From Mesorhabditis belari (lineage: Eukaryota; Nematoda; Chromadorea; Rhabditida; Rhabditidae), in the NCBI GenBank assembly GCA_958450365.1, contig CAUEEP010000922.1:1550001-1614000 (forward strand): DNA of 64,000 nucleotides. Direction: 5' to 3'. Below, one piece after another: positions 34,549-47,308 of the stretch (its first letter is position 1; each line of letters opens with the position of its first letter). A program made the position numbers and the translations under genes. Under the pieces are notes generated by a model. It worked only from the letters and a program-made list of their open reading frames with translations, made no database searches and was not told where the DNA came from.

Positions 34549-35611
34549 TTAGAGGTCGAAGAGACGAGGGTAGTCGAAGGCGGCAGTCCAGTAGTCACCT
34601 CCTCTGGGGCGACGCTTGACAACGGCGACTGTTTGTGGGGGTGGCAGAGGCTAAACAATTATTTCAGATTTTTAGAATACATTCACTAATTTCAAAAGAT
34701 CTTTTTTGCCAAAACTATGCGAAACCTAACTAAATCCACAAAAACCTTTAGTTTCTAAACAGGCTCACTATTTGGTTTAAGCATAAAATTTCAAAATTAC
34801 CCTGGGCATTTCGTAATAAGAACATTGGCAGTCTTGATATCCAGGGATGAGAACATCGAAGAACACAGAGGCTGGATCCATACAAACGATCTAAATAGAA
34901 TGGCCCAATGGATTTTTAGATTTAAAAAATTACTTCATGAAGGTTTCCGTTGCCTGGCGACAGATAAATCGCATTGTCTTCTGGAGTCAAAATTCTGGAG
35001 CCTTCATAAAGAGCCTAAAAGAAATTGGGACATAATTGAAATTTGATTAACCTCTATTGTTCCATCGTCCTCGGGCGCAAGGTGAGTTTTCGTTGAAAAT
35101 GAGTGGATCTGAAAGAAAAGAATAAATTACATTAGTTCCTGAGAACCCACCTCAATCTTTCCGTAGATGACTTTGATGAAACCGTGAATGAGCGGATGAT
35201 CATGCAGTGGCACTTTGCAACCAATATTGGTAAGACCAAATGCACCGATTTGTAGATTTTCCGAGAAGTGGATCTAAGAAAATAGGTCACACTAGAGAAA
35301 ACAAGTGATTAGCACCTCTGCAAAATGTGTCGGAGCACCAGTGTCCTGCCATTCTAAGCTGCTGGGCCTGTTCATCTAAAACAGAAAATAATTTCGAGGA
35401 AATCAATCTAGGCGGCAGTTTATCTAGCTCATGTAATAATTTACAAAAGAAAAGAAATTACCCGCAGATTCTTGTAGTTGACTTGGTTGACCAACTCCTC
35501 GATCTCGCGTTTGTAAGAGAAGATCGTCGACCGAGTGATACGTTGTTGAGCGAATTTGTTGCACATCTCTTGAATAGGGATCAGGAGAGCTCGGAGAGCC
35601 TGACGATCCAT
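34549..35611 (-). CDS. ADO: thiol dioxygenase, cysteamine/N-terminal-cysteine type (ADO family)
   Basis: Seven exons on the minus strand (35462-35611, 35316-35375, 35151-35273, 35052-35108, 34934-35014, 34801-34890, 34549-34650) give an uninterrupted 220-aa protein with consistent phases. The iron-binding cupin signature is visible as VPLHDHPLIHGFIKVIYGKI, with a later strand ending GNGNLHE. Both match the three-His pattern of ADO/plant cysteine oxidases. The C-terminal part has DVLIPGYQDCQCSYYEMP and ends RGGDYWTAAFDYPRLFDL. Known role of the family: oxygen-dependent oxidation of cysteamine and of N-terminal cysteines, feeding oxygen-sensing degradation; that this protein does the same is inferred. 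The ATG follows directly on TTTCTCTTTAG, which suggests an SL trans-splice acceptor. Length is a little below vertebrate ADO. Confidence 0.93.
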
Positions 35612-36325
35612 CTAAAGAGAAATCGTTAAAAAATGGTACGAGACAAAACGAAACATAAGAAGCGGAGAGCTGGGGAGGGGACCTCTGTCAAAACGTTTTT
35701 GGAAATGGCAAATGATTGTGAAAAATTAACCGCTTTGCTAGACAGATAACTTGAGCCAATGAGGGGGACACGGCATCAAATACGCGTTTTAGTTTTTAAC
35801 TCTTTCCAGAGGTGGAAAATGGCAACAAAATGATTAATTTGGTGAAATGCCGCTTTTTTTTCTCTAACAAGCGTTCGTAAAACTTTTTATTGATGCTCAG
35901 AGAGGTCCCCAAAACAAAAAGAAACGATGGGCAAAAGAATATAAGGCAAGTGCGGAACGGAAACACAGGAAAGACACGACCTGATCAAAGAATAAAACTA
36001 AAAACACGATATCACAGTGATCACAGCTCAAAGTTTGTTTGAAAAGAAGGAGAAAGAGTAGAACTTCAAAAAATATAAAATTTGACAACATGGGCAATTT
36101 ATTATACATATTAACATGGGCAACTCGTCGGTTTCAAATCTGAATCGGAATATTATGCACACCAAAGAAATATACCTGCAAACAATAGAAACACAAAGCA
36201 CCTGCAAAAAAACACCAAAGATAACAGAGCAAGCGGGGAAAAGTCATGGAAAGACAAGCACACATAAAAAGAACAACAATTATAACACAGAAACAAGGAG
36301 AATTTCTAAAATCATCAAAAATTTT

Positions 36326-39300
36326 TTACACTAGGTACCCGAGTCGTTCATCGTAACCGACAAGAATGTCGGATTTTGGATCCGGATAATAGGTACTCCA
36401 TAGTGAACCACTGCACTCCACAGGAGATGAGCATGAGGCAACGAGGCGATAGAACTTGGCCACCATTTGGAAAAAGTCTTCCTAAAGGTGAAAAACTTGC
36501 AAATGGCGAAACCTGGGTCCGACCAGAACCATTTTTCTGTAACATACCTTAACACTCGAGTCGAAAAGTGGGGAATCGAACTCGCCCAATCGCTCGACTA
36601 CCATCAGTAATTGTAGCAGTCCAACTGGATACAAATTTAATAATGTCTATACGTTATAGCATACATTCCAGTTTGTTGTGACCTCAAGTTCTTGAGTGAA
36701 GGCAACACAAGTTCAGCAAATTGTTGTCCAAAAATCGAATCGTACGGTGGCAGTTTTTGGGTGGCCACAAGATGCCCCTAAACATTGATCACCTAATAAA
36801 AACGATTAGACACTTACCAGTTTGATCTTTCCATATGATCTGAATTGCAGGCGAAGTCTTATTCTCGGGAATACTTGTCGGCAAGTCACTCATTCGTTCC
36901 CATTGGAGAAGAATTGTTGGAGATCCAGTCTAAAAGCTTAAGAATGGCCAGGGAAATGGTTTTTCTAATACCTGATCAACATATCCGGTATAACCTCGGA
37001 AAATCTCTTCTTTGTGATCGATTGAAACTCCTATTCGTATGCTTCTCAAAATGTACCTAAAGAAATTTGTCTTTATTTCGATCAAAAAACCTCACCCATT
37101 AACAATTGGTTGTTCTTCAATCAGCGTATCATGTATCCGCTGAGCAAGAAGTTCAATCGTTTGCCCATGAGTCGTCTGAAAATTTATTCAAAAGAAAATA
37201 ATGAAAATGTTTACCAAAACAGTGAAAACGAGTTGCCAGTTTGCTTCGAAATGTTCTCGATAAACATGAATGGAACGCAGTGAACCGAAGGATAATGAGC
37301 CCAATTTTGCCATCGAAAAAAGACGTTGCGTCAATAAAGTGTAAGATTCAGCTAAACACGTTTTTTCGAATTGGTCCAAAAAAGACTTACAATATCCATC
37401 AAAGCCAGCCTCGTAAAGGTTGACATGCGATGTGTTGAAGGCTTTCGAATTGGTGTTAAGCAAATGAGAGCGATCTCTGAAAATAGTAACAACTTACAAC
37501 CACTCATATCTACTTTTATAGGTAGTTTAAAATCTCGTAACTCACCTCATCGCTTGTGCTTCAGCTGCAGCAATCGCATCCACGTCAATCAAGTTTTCAA
37601 ATTTCCTAGCCAAATAGTAGACTTTCTCTTTGGCTTTCTAACAAATGGGTATTGGAAATTTAAGTACCATGAGCAAACCTCAAGTTCAAACTTATGAATT
37701 GTATCTTTTGTGAACACTAGCGGTGAACATCCGCACCAATCGACAACCTGACAAATTCACATTTACAAAGCCAAACTCTTAGCCAAACCTTTTTCAAAGA
37801 CGCACATCGACATCCTTGTTTTCGATTCCAATTCGTTAATCGCAAATTCCCTGTCACCACATGATCGCAATACATTGAATTTGCAGCTAACTAAACTAAA
37901 ATATTAGCATCAGCTGCAGAAAATTAACCGTGTGATAAAAACTTTCAACGGGAAGGATGATGCTTGAGAAGAGTGTTCGCAACTTTTGTGGCAACTCCTC
38001 GTTCGAAATGGAATATCTGAAAATTTTTCCTTATGCAAAATGTTAAACATCAAATGTAGCTACTTGGCGAAATCCTTGTGTAAAATGACCCAATCCGATC
38101 CACCGTCAATTCGCAAGCCACGCGGGAATTCGTTTCTAAAATGAGCTTTTAGGAATTGATGAAGCTTTGAACAACCTCTTGCCAACTCTCCACATTCTTT
38201 CTTCGCATTCAACAAAGACATAATCGAATCCTTGCTTTTGAATGAAGCGAGCCGTATTGTAGCCATGACTTGCCAAAAATGAACGTCCATTGTTCCTAAA
38301 TCAATGTTCAAAATACTAATCTGTGCCAAACAATGTGAGCTGTGTTTCCAATTCGGCTAGCGACATCACCGGGAAATCCGACTCGGACAAGTTGACGAGG
38401 TAATCCCAAGAAGAAAAGTCTGAGAAAGACAATAGTTGGATTTATTGAAGTAACTTACTTGGAATGTTTATGGTCGTACGAATTGCATCAGTGATCATGT
38501 CAAGTAGTGAAGCTCCACCCCAAATTGTACTCCGACCTTCAGGTTCCACGTAGAGATTTGCTAGACGAGCAGCAAGATCTCGCATTTCTAAAAAAGTAAT
38601 TGGTGGACGAAAGGACAATAAATTTTTGAATCTTTATCCAGATATCTTTTTAAAAACTTACTACTCAACATGTAGATTTGTCGTTTATCAACGTGAATGT
38701 AATAAAAGTGATTTGGCGAGTAGATTGATTTCAATAAACGTTGAACCTAAAGCAAGATGGTATCTAGAAACGAGTAAACCTCAAACCTGTCGAATATTTC
38801 GTCCATTCAATTGCAAGACAAATAAAATACGTGCTTTTGTCGGTTTTTCTTTTAGTCGTTCAACCTCCAAGTACAAGGGTCGCCTCGTTAGTTGAGCTGC
38901 TTTGACTAAAAATTATTTTGCATAAGAAAAACGCAGTAAAACTCACTAATTAAACCCGTTCTGTAGATATCAATAGCGTCAAACCCGCCACATTTTTGTG
39001 AATCATCTCCAGTGCAATTGTATTCTTTACATCTAAAAGCTAATTAATAGTCAGGCCAACTATTTTTCCACAAACTTAGACCGTTCAATAATATATTGAG
39101 CATCAAAATCATCTCCACAAAAGCACTCTTTCCCGTATTCGACTCCTAAAAAAGTATAAATTTCATATAAAGCTAAATAACAGTTACCGTAATACAAAAA
39201 ACCAGCTCGATAGCAGTGACTTTCGCATTTGTCCCTGGTGTTGTCAGCAAAATCATATTGATGACCCTGAAAAATGACTAATTTCAACAAAATCCATTCT

Positions 39301-39892
39301 AAAATCGTACCTTTAGCTGTCGATTCGAGCTTTGATCATAGAAACATCCCATGCTCACACCAGCTAGGGATGTATCTAAAGTGAATAAATCACAAAAATA
39401 GACGCAATCCCGTACCATAATTATGACATCCACTCAGCGGCATCGTTTCATGAAATGAACCATTCTGAAGTCGACACGCCGCCTGTTCGATCTTTGCACG
39501 ACATTGCTCAGTTTTTACCCAAAATTCAAATTTTGAATGGCATTCTTGAGAAAGTTTACCCTATTCAGAGCGCTTTTTGCTAGTTCATTGCTTCCATCGA
39601 GCACACATTGTAGTTGCTCATGCAGTTTCTAAAATATTGAGTGAACTAGTATCAAAATATCCTAAACAAACCTCATTCGCTCTCTCTTGTATCACCGATT
39701 GATCGCTTGGTTTCTCGATTTGCACATAGTAATAAATTATCGATACTAGAAATTGAATAAATGAGAAAAATAACAAGAAAACTTACAATTTATAAAGAAG
39801 AAGACAAGAGAGCCGAGAACGATTCGAAGAGTTTTTCCCATCGGTCCTCGTGTTTTCATTGCCCACCGGAGGAGAACCGGTGTGCCTAGCAT
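36326..39892 (-). CDS. sqv-6: peptide O-xylosyltransferase with WSC domain (SQV-6 type)
   Basis: About 26 short exons encode a type II Golgi-type protein. An N-terminal transmembrane segment ([20 protein letters not shown]) precedes a Cys-rich stem, then a WSC domain ([39 protein letters not shown]). The glycosyltransferase domain starts at [16 protein letters not shown] and includes [37 protein letters not shown] and VVDWCGCSP. The C-terminal domain ends [15 protein letters not shown]. The family transfers xylose to serines of proteoglycan core proteins, the first step of chondroitin and heparan sulfate assembly. The ATG at 39892 follows an acceptor-like GATTACAG; a second in-frame ATG is at 39859. 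A one-base frameshift is needed in the next-to-last exon: the frame [18 protein letters not shown] must pass into [16 protein letters not shown], resolved if the C4 run (36570-36573) is C3. Confidence 0.92.
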
Positions 39893-40968
39893 GCCCTGTA
39901 ATCAGAGAACGCTTAGTGAAAAGACGATCTTAATCGAAATGGAAAGGATTTCTAATTGTTGGGCTAGAAAAATAAACCTAACATAAAATGAAATGTTATT
40001 GGATGTCAAAGGTTGGTCAAAGAATCTACCTTTTATACTTGTTTTTGCAATAAAATTTTAATTTTATATCAAACACAATCGAAGTTGACCTTTTGAGGCC
40101 TGGCTTTGTTGAATTCTCGTGTATATTCAAGCCTAAACAAGCCAAAAAACTATTTTTCCAAAACACTTTGCGCGTATGCTTTGCTTATTTGATTTGATGG
40201 TTCTTTCCAAGCCATTATTATCGTGCTACCGTGCAGCTCGAAATGAAAAACAAAACATTCAACGACTTTCTTTGTTTCAAACCCTATAGAACCTTACCTT
40301 CCATATCATTGGTAAATCCATCAGAAAACTTTAGTATTGCTGTTAAAATAACAAATGATTTGTTAGAAAATTCTGTTGAAATTTTGAACCTCAAAAATCG
40401 TAGATGTTGAAGCAGCGAGAAGTCGGGAGAGGAATCCACACCGAAGAGGAGGCCATGCGGGTAGAAACAAAGAGTCGTTTGTGGATGGGGGAAAGGGGAG
40501 CCGAGAGGAAAGAACTCTATAAACTATCGCTTTTTTGCTTTCAACCAATCCAACAAAAAGAGATGGATGACTCGAAAATTAGCTCCTCGTAAACGCAGAA
40601 ACAGATGTTGCGAGTAGGATGGTAAATGGCAAATTGAATAGTGAGACAGTCAATCTCTCACTTACAAGCCTGCCACAAGAGTGCAATTTTGCTTAGAGGT
40701 AGCTGTTGTTGCAACATTTCGCAAGAACGATACAGTTTTCGACAACAATTTATTAAAATCTAAAAAAAATACACATATTCAAAACATACTTAAACTTTAT
40801 AAAAGACACGATAAAGTAAATGAGACCAAACGAGGCTCGGTTATGAGCAAAATTCAATAACACAGGGGTCTAGTCTTAAATGCTATTATTAGAAAATTAA
40901 ATTATGAAACTTCTTCATTTAGCTAGAAATTATCTAAAACTAGTCCCCAAAATAAAAGCTTACAAAAA

Positions 40969-42150
40969 TTAAGGCTTATATGGTGGCGGTGGGTCGGCGA
41001 ATCCGTATGGTGGGGCGCTTGGCTCGGGAGAACTGGCATTCCGGGTCGATCTCGCTTGTCCTCGATGTCTTGTCGATGAAGTTGACGCATAGGATTGCTC
41101 GTCTGATGAAGACCACGATGTGATTCCTTGTCGCATCAACTAAATGAACATTTAGTTTATTTGTTACTTGGGTAATTAAACCAGCAACTCTAAACTTTTT
41201 CGTAAAATTTAACCTTGAATACTACAACGTTTCATATTATTGACACTATCAAAACAACAAAAGCCCTATTTACATCATAAAAATAAGCCCACCTCCATAA
41301 GAAGCGTCACCAAAAGCTCTCGATTTCCACTTCTTGTGACCCAACTCGTAAAATCATTGATCGATGTCCCTCCTACCGCTCCTTGAATCTAAATAATAAT
41401 TTTTAGAAATAAAATCTTTAAATTACTAACCTTTTCAGTCACTTTTTTTTCGATCCTCGGCGGCCAAACTTTGGTAGAACGTGAACAAACTCTGAAACTT
41501 GATTGTAAAAAAAGATTGGATTTTAAAGGAACACTAAAACCGTTCGAAGATATAAAAACCCTATAAAAAGTTTTCTGGCTTAGAAAATTAGCTTTTTTTC
41601 TTTTTGCTCTTTTTTTTGTTAAAACAATACCTTTACTTGCTGAATAAAAACTAATTCCAAAAATAAAATTCACCGCATATTCTTCTGTTGTCAAATATCC
41701 ATATAGGCCGCCGATGATTCCTCCAATGAGAGCTCCCGCCGGTCCGGCTAATAATCCACCGGCTGCTGTTCCTGCCGCCGCCGAAGCCGTTTGTCGAGCC
41801 ACTCCACGCACCGTAGTCGAGAGACCCTGGAAACAAAAGTATTGCATTGAATTGACGTTAAACAGTGCATAAAATCATAAACGTTTGAAATCTTTTGCAT
41901 GCATTCATTGATAAGAAGACTAAGCTAATCATTATATTTGTTCGTCTATTGAAAATCTGCTCCAGTTGCTTTTCTCCATAGTTTCACTAGTTTTGATTCG
42001 TAAAATCATAAATTTAGAATATCTAGCTGGGCACTGTCCTAATGGTACTATCTATGCCTACTAACTCTGAAAACAAATCAAAAGATAGCCTACCCCGTGT
42101 CCTTGTAGCGTTTCAAGGACGAAATTGAGGTAGTCGTGTTGAGTGGTCAT
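40969..42150 (-). CDS. C19orf12-like glycine-zipper membrane protein
   Basis: Five exons (42094-42150, 41674-41826, 41431-41491, 41293-41388, 40969-41139) encode about 178 aa. The central part is a Gly/Ala zipper hairpin (AGGLLAGPAGALIGGIIGGL) followed by YGYLTTEEYASLFTFYQSL and VTLLMEL-type helices. This resembles human C19orf12, a mitochondrial/ER-associated protein linked to lipid homeostasis and NBIA. The C-terminus adds a Ser-rich tail ending PPPPYKP, which contains a PPxY-like motif. The third exon carries an A8 run (T8 at 41443-41450); the frame is only continuous if it is A7 (DRKK then VTEK). The ATG directly follows CTTTTTTCAG, consistent with SL trans-splicing. Family assignment rests on pattern and length, not on a search. 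Confidence 0.7.
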
Positions 42151-42369
42151 CTGAAAAAAGAAATTAGAACACAAAATGGTAATTAAATAAGAAAAATATC
42201 GGAAGACTGTCTATTTGTGGGAATGAAAGGATCGAAACGGTGGCAAACAAGCAAAGAAAAGGTGATACGAGAGTCAGTCAACGGGAAAAACATTCGTGAC
42301 TAATTTTAAAAATGGGAAAGTTTCAAACTAGAATTGACAATGAATAAATTGAATTGACAATGACTCCAG

Positions 42370-42515
42370 AAAAGCTTTAAGTAGTCAAAATAAAGTAGTA
42401 TAAGTAAGATAATAAGTAAGATAATAAGTAGTAAGTAGTATAAGTAAGATAATAAGTAAGATAATAAGTAAGATAATAAGTAGTAAGTAGTATAAGTACG
42501 ATAATAAGTAATAAG
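42370..42515. repeat. minisatellite, unit ATAATAAGTAAGATAATAAGTAGTA
   Basis: Degenerate TAAGT-rich tandem repeats between the divergent C19orf12-like and coiled-coil genes. Confidence 0.7.
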
Positions 42516-42929
42516 TTTAAGAAACGGGCGGGTTTCGCGAATAAAATTATTGACGTTGACGACATTGTCACCTGATGCTGTCTGACACATATTCGTTCGC
42601 CTGCGCATCTCTGCGCATCTCTGCGCAAATTCGAAGATTTCGAATCAAAAATTCATCCAAAAGTTTAGTTTTTTTAAAAAATTCAAATATTTTTCGGCAA
42701 ACTGAACCAGTGATGCAAGTTTTCGATATTTCCTCACACATTTTCGTGTATTTGCTGACGCGGCGAAATCTCTCGTTTTTTGGGTGGCCTCGTTTCGGGG
42801 CGGATTGTCGCGTAATCGAGAAACCTCGAGGTCACAAAGGAAATTTCCAACAAAAACAAGAAAAGGAACGCTTTTGATGGTTTTTTGAGATAAATCTTCC
42901 GAACTCCTCGAGAACATAAAGATCGAAGA

Positions 42930-45724
42930 ATGGATTTCGAGGAGCCGACACTTTGCGACGATTATCTCCCGTTGGACATCGTCACTTTTGAGGCACAACT
43001 GCAATATCGGGGATTGGGGAAAAAGGTAAAGCTTTAACTAATAAATCATAACTTTAGGCTAAAGTCTTTAGTAAACTTTCAGCTGAATATCTTCTAGTTT
43101 ATAAATCAAACAAAAGGGGCAGCTACGAAAAATCTACGCAAAAAAAGGGGCGGGGCTTCGTAGCTTTCATAGCTGCCCCATTTGTGTGAATCTTTTCCAT
43201 AAAATGAACAGATATTCAACTAGTGCTTAGAACTATTTAACTAGAGCTAGAACTTTGGAAGTATAGTCTTTAGCTTCTTAAAGTATAATCTTTAGCTTCT
43301 TAAAGCCTAGTATTCTGTCTCATTACGGTTTAACTAGAGCTAGAACTTTGAAAGTATAGTCTTTAGGTTCTTAAAGTATAGTCTTTAGCTTCTTAAAGTA
43401 TAATCTTTAGCTTCTTAAAGCCTAGCATTCTGTCTCATTACAATATGCTAGGGTATTAAGCCGTTAAAACTGGACACTTTGTTAGCATCGCTAGCAATAT
43501 TTTTTTGTAGCCCAGCCAAGTACATGTTGATCGTACTCTGTGCTCTAAACACTCTCTTTCTAGCACACTCAACAACAACCGGTGTTCTAAAAACGACGAG
43601 CATTTTGGTGCGCTGAAAGAGTGCGTTTTCATGAGCACAAAGTACACGGAATGCATCAGAAGTTGCGTTTTGTGTATGAAAACGTACATTAAACGTTTTT
43701 ATTTAAGCATTTCAGGTTAAAGCCACAATCCCACTGCCATTACCCGATTCGAGCGATGCAGACGAATTCATTGCTCACATTGTCACGACACAGAAGATCC
43801 CTGATCCGTTGAGACCCGGTAACAACTTAGAACTACAGTAGCCCTATCGTAGACATTAGACAGGAAAATTCCAACCCGAACCTAATTCCACCTTCGTTTT
43901 CGCAGCCGTCTCTTGACCGATTGCTCTGAAATTTTGTCTATAAGCAGAGTATGCTAATTTCTATTTCTAAACAACATTTCAGAGCAATCGGTCAAAAGAC
44001 GGCCGAAACGAAGGTGGAATTAGGTTCGGGTTGGAATTTTCCAAGTTCAGTAGAAATTACTCAGCTTTTCCGAAACAAGACAAGTTTAGAGCTAAAGAAA
44101 AAGTTCGAGGAGTTCATCGAAAAAGAAAGACAGAGATTGGAAGATGCGAGAGATGATCAATTAATTCTCAACTCAAGAATTGAAGATCTTGATCTGCAAT
44201 GGAGTCGCGTATTCGAAGAAGTATTTAATAAGGGAAATTGGGGGGAAAATTTCATTCAGCAAAACGAGAAACCATGTACTTCAACGGCTTCTCAATTCGG
44301 CGATTATTTTCTCTTCATCATGGAGAACTCGAGCGCCGAGAGATTGACACTTTTGATGGAAAAAGAAGTGCAAATGGTTGATAAGGTGAGGCTAAAGCTA
44401 TTATGAATCTTGTGATGTAATCATTGCACCATTCTGTGATGTAATCATCATTCTTGTGATGTAATCATTGCATCAAATCATTGCACAATTCAAGAATTGA
44501 GCTCACTAGAAAGAATATGTGGCTTTTACGTAATTTTCGGGTATTTTGAACGGGTTAACTTTGAAGGCCTATGACTTTTTCCAGAGATAATCTTTTTCTT
44601 AACTTTTTATATCATTGTACAGAGGACATCTGAGGCTTTCAAATGATATCAAATAGAGCTTGGCTAGCTTTTCATTACCATGCAAACAAGGCAAGCCGAC
44701 ACCCGAGTTTGAAAAGCCTCATTTTCTCAGAGTTGGCTCTGATTTTCTTGGATTGGATTATTCAATCAAGCTCTATTTGGTATTATTTGAAAGCCTGAAA
44801 TGTTCTCTGTACAATGATATAAAAAGTTAAGAAAAATATTATCTCTGGACAAAGTTATAGGCCTTCAAAGCTTGACGACCCGTTCAAAATACCTGGAAAC
44901 GACGCAAGAGCCGAATATGTTTGGATGAGATTTCATTTCTGCTTTCAGATGAGCTCCATCGTTCGTGCTCGTGACTGGGAATTGGACTCGTTGAGGCGGG
45001 AGTGTGAGACATTGATGGAATCAACGACTGGAGATGCACATCCACACGAATTGAGTCGTTTGAATGAGAAAAATGCGGGTGAGTTACAGTACAACAAGTA
45101 AAGTTAGCCTAGATCATCAATTGTAGGAAACTTTGAACAGTCTACTACATGAGTAAATCTTGCTATCTGTAGCTACTGTAGCTACTGTAGCTATCTGTCT
45201 ACCATAGAGCTATATTTCTGTAGCAATCTGCTTACTGTAACTGTCTGATCTACTGTAGCTATCTGTCATACTAGCTATTTAGCTTTACTATTTAGCTTTA
45301 CTATTTAGCGTTACTATTTAGCGTTACCAAATTTTCAATTAGATTAAATCAATTTGAGCAAGTGAAGATCGAGCCTTGTTAGCTTAAAAACTTTATAAAA
45401 AGTCATTTCTATCTTTTAACAAATTTTCAGCACGTTCACAACACATACACTTGCCAAATCGAGGCGTTATTGGAGAGGCAAAAGTTCAGCTATCGGAAAA
45501 TCGTGACAACAATGTATGAGACAGATGAGCTGCCGAAGGAGTTAATCGAAGAGGAAAAGGACTCGAATTTGGTCATTTCACGGTGGGTAATTAATTTATT
45601 CAAAAGACACCGCACATGTACAGAAATCATTGAGCAATTGGAGGAGTTGAAAGACTTCTGCCTGTCCAGTGATTCGTTTATTTCTGAAAATTTGAGTGAT
45701 CTCGGAGTTTCGATCTTACCCTAG
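42930..45724 (+). CDS. coiled-coil protein, family not recognised
   Basis: Exons 42930-43025, 43716-43818, about 43978-44384, 44949-45078 and 45431-45724. The N-terminus is MDFEEPTLCDDYLPLDIVTF, then VKATIPLPLPDSSDADEF. A long middle exon encodes heptad-rich sequence (FEEFIEKERQRLEDARDD and ERLTLLMEKEVQMVDK). The C-terminal exon is acidic and ends SENLSDLGVSILP before TAG. Two junctions are off by one base: exon 2 to 3, and exon 4 to 5. The latter is solved if the A5 run at 45069-45073 is A4, giving SRLNEKMR joined to HVHNTYTCQIEALLERQKF. AATAAA lies just after the stop. Function unknown; a structural or complex subunit role is a guess. Confidence 0.65.
43030..43250. mobile_element. foldback element in intron 1 of the coiled-coil gene
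   Basis: Inverted arms include AGGGGCAGCTACGAAAAATC on the left and GCTTTCATAGCTGCCCC on the right, with outer partial pairing (CAGCTGAATATCTTC / AACAGATATTCAAC). Downstream (43250-43440) is an imperfect tandem repeat around AAAGTATAGTCTTTAGCTTC. Confidence 0.55.
43863..44045. repeat. 68-bp inverted repeat spanning an exon start
   Basis: The sequence 43863-43932 is nearly the exact reverse complement of 43976-44045, which contains the TTTCAG acceptor and first ~60 bases of exon 3 of the coiled-coil gene. The transcript could fold into a hairpin covering the splice site. Confidence 0.85.
44515..44905. mobile_element. foldback element in intron 3 of the coiled-coil gene
   Basis: Arms of more than 130 bp (GGGTATTTTGAACGGGTTAA, AAGGCCTATGACTTTTTCCA, AACTTTTTATATCATTGTAC with inverse) around a unique centre of about 100 bp. 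No ORF. Confidence 0.8.
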
Positions 45725-45891
45725 CCTCTTTTTAATAAATTAAAGGCTGTACAAATCTATAAGAATACGTGTATTAGGTTTTCTAGAGTACGGTAGAGTA
45801 CGGTAGCTTGTAATAGCTAGGGTACGATAGGGCATGAGCTCAGAGGTTCTAGCTTTGCCCCCATTGCCAGCTTCTAATACAGGCTTAGCCT

Positions 45892-46931
45892 TTAGCCAGT
45901 TGAAAAACCCACCTTTCCATAGTAAGCCGGTGCATAAGCAGGGACGGCTGGTGCGGCTGCAACAACTGGAGCAATTGGGGCGGCATAAGCTGGAACTGGG
46001 GGTCCAACAGGCACCGCTGGAGCAGCAGCAACGGAGCCGCTGGAGCCAAGACTGATGGGAATGGTCGATAGTAGGTGTAAGTTGAAGCAGGGGCCAGCTG
46101 AAAATGGAAAATGAAGAGTTGTAGCTGTAGTTGACTCACCACTCTTGGCGCATAGAAGATTTGCCCGCACGCGACACTCAATAGCATGATGGTGCAGAGG
46201 GCGCGTAGGGAGCAGCTGAAAGTACGTGGGTTAAGGTTACTGTAAAGTTCTAGTATTAGTAAGACTACAGTGCTCAGGCTTACTGTAGGCTTACTATAGC
46301 AGGTGTATTTGAAAGCTTAAGACTAGTACTATACAAAGTAATCCAAGTTAAAGCTAAAGATTTGATGGCTTATAGGTAAAAGAACTAGTCTTGGCTAGAT
46401 ACAGCTAGAGGATTGTAGCAAGGCTTACTGTAGGATAATAGGAAGGCTTACTGTAGGATAATAGTATGGCTTACTGTAAGTTAATAGTAAGGCTTATTGT
46501 AAGCTAATAGTAAGGCTTACTGTAGAATAATAGCAAGGCTCACTGTAAGTTAATAGTAAGGCCTACTATAGACTTGCTGGTGCAAGGCTTACTGTGGCTT
46601 GCTATAGAATTGCTATAAGCTTACAGTAGCAACTGTAGGTTTACTCTAGGCTTACTCTAGGCTTACTGCAGGTTTACTGTAGGCACTCTAGGCTTACTGC
46701 AGGTTTACTCTAGGCTTACTCTAGGCTTACTGTAGGTTTACTCTAGGCTTACTCTAGGCTTACTGTAGGTTTACTCTAGGCTTACTCTAGGCTTACTGTA
46801 GGTTTACTGTAGGCTTACTCTAGGCTTACTGTAGGTTTACTCTAGGCTTACTCTAGGCTTACTGTAGGCTTACTGTAGCAAGAAACTGTCTACTTTTAAA
46901 ACTCAAAAACCCACGTTGTTCCGGAGATCAT
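45892..46931 (-). CDS. small secreted Ala/Pro/Tyr-rich protein
   Basis: Three exons (46915-46931, 46140-46215, 45892-46097). The spliced N-terminus MISGTTCSLRALCTIMLL then SVACGQIFYAPRV is a clear signal peptide split by an intron in phase 2. The mature part starts LAPASTYTYYRPFPSVL and continues as Ala-Pro-Val-Tyr repeats (AAPAVPVGPPVPAYAAP) to KVGFSTG and TAA. This is typical of small cuticle or antimicrobial-like secreted proteins of nematodes; no specific family is assigned. A one-base deletion near 46030-46034 is needed to connect the two halves of exon 3. A TATA box (ATATAA, minus strand 46981-46986) lies about 50 bp upstream of the start. Confidence 0.68.
46400..46880. repeat. minisatellite, units GGCTTACTGTAGG and TTTACTCTAGGCTTACTCTA
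   Basis: Dense tandem repeats filling intron 1 of the Ala/Pro-rich secreted protein gene. Confidence 0.85.
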
Positions 46932-46979
46932 CGTTGAAAAGTTACTTGAGTCTTGGTTGCCTCTGACTCAATTACCTCC

Positions 46980-46987
46980 TTTATATG
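46980..46987 (-). promoter_or_regulatory. TATA box of the Ala/Pro-rich secreted protein gene
   Basis: The minus strand reads GACATATAAAGG about 50 bp upstream of the ATG at 46931, a spacing suited to a short 5' leader and a strongly expressed gene. Confidence 0.5.
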
Positions 46988-47051
46988 TCCTCGAAGCCGA
47001 TCATCTTTGCACGTATCTATTAGCTGAAAGGGAAGCGATGTACATAGAAAG

Positions 47052-47308
47052 TTATGCTATTTGTTCTGAATGGGTGTGAATTGAAGAGAAGGGAAAAGGC
47101 TTTGTTCATGGGAAACAAGCAGTAGGTGACTGTTGACTGTTGACAAATAAGCCATGATATGAAAGAAATGCGAAAAAATGGGGGAAAGAAAAGAAAGAAA
47201 AGAAAGACCAGAAGCCATTGTAGACAACCAATATTTGCAGCCATAGTCGGCATTGAATCGGCTCTCCATTTTTTGACTGAATAGCCGCTGCAATTGCTGA
47301 AGTAGAGG
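47052..47308 (-). CDS. probable 3' exons of an unrecognised minus-strand gene
   Basis: Exon 47209-47308 follows a strong TTTTCAG acceptor on the minus strand and reads PLLQQLQRLFSQKMESRFNA then a segment with GCKYWLSTMAS. It ends in phase 1 and joins 47052-47065 (after CATTCAG) to give EQIA and a TAA. The upstream part was not found; the next upstream sequence is the 24-bp minisatellite at 47525-47775. Two good acceptors in phase support a real 3' end. Confidence 0.4.
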
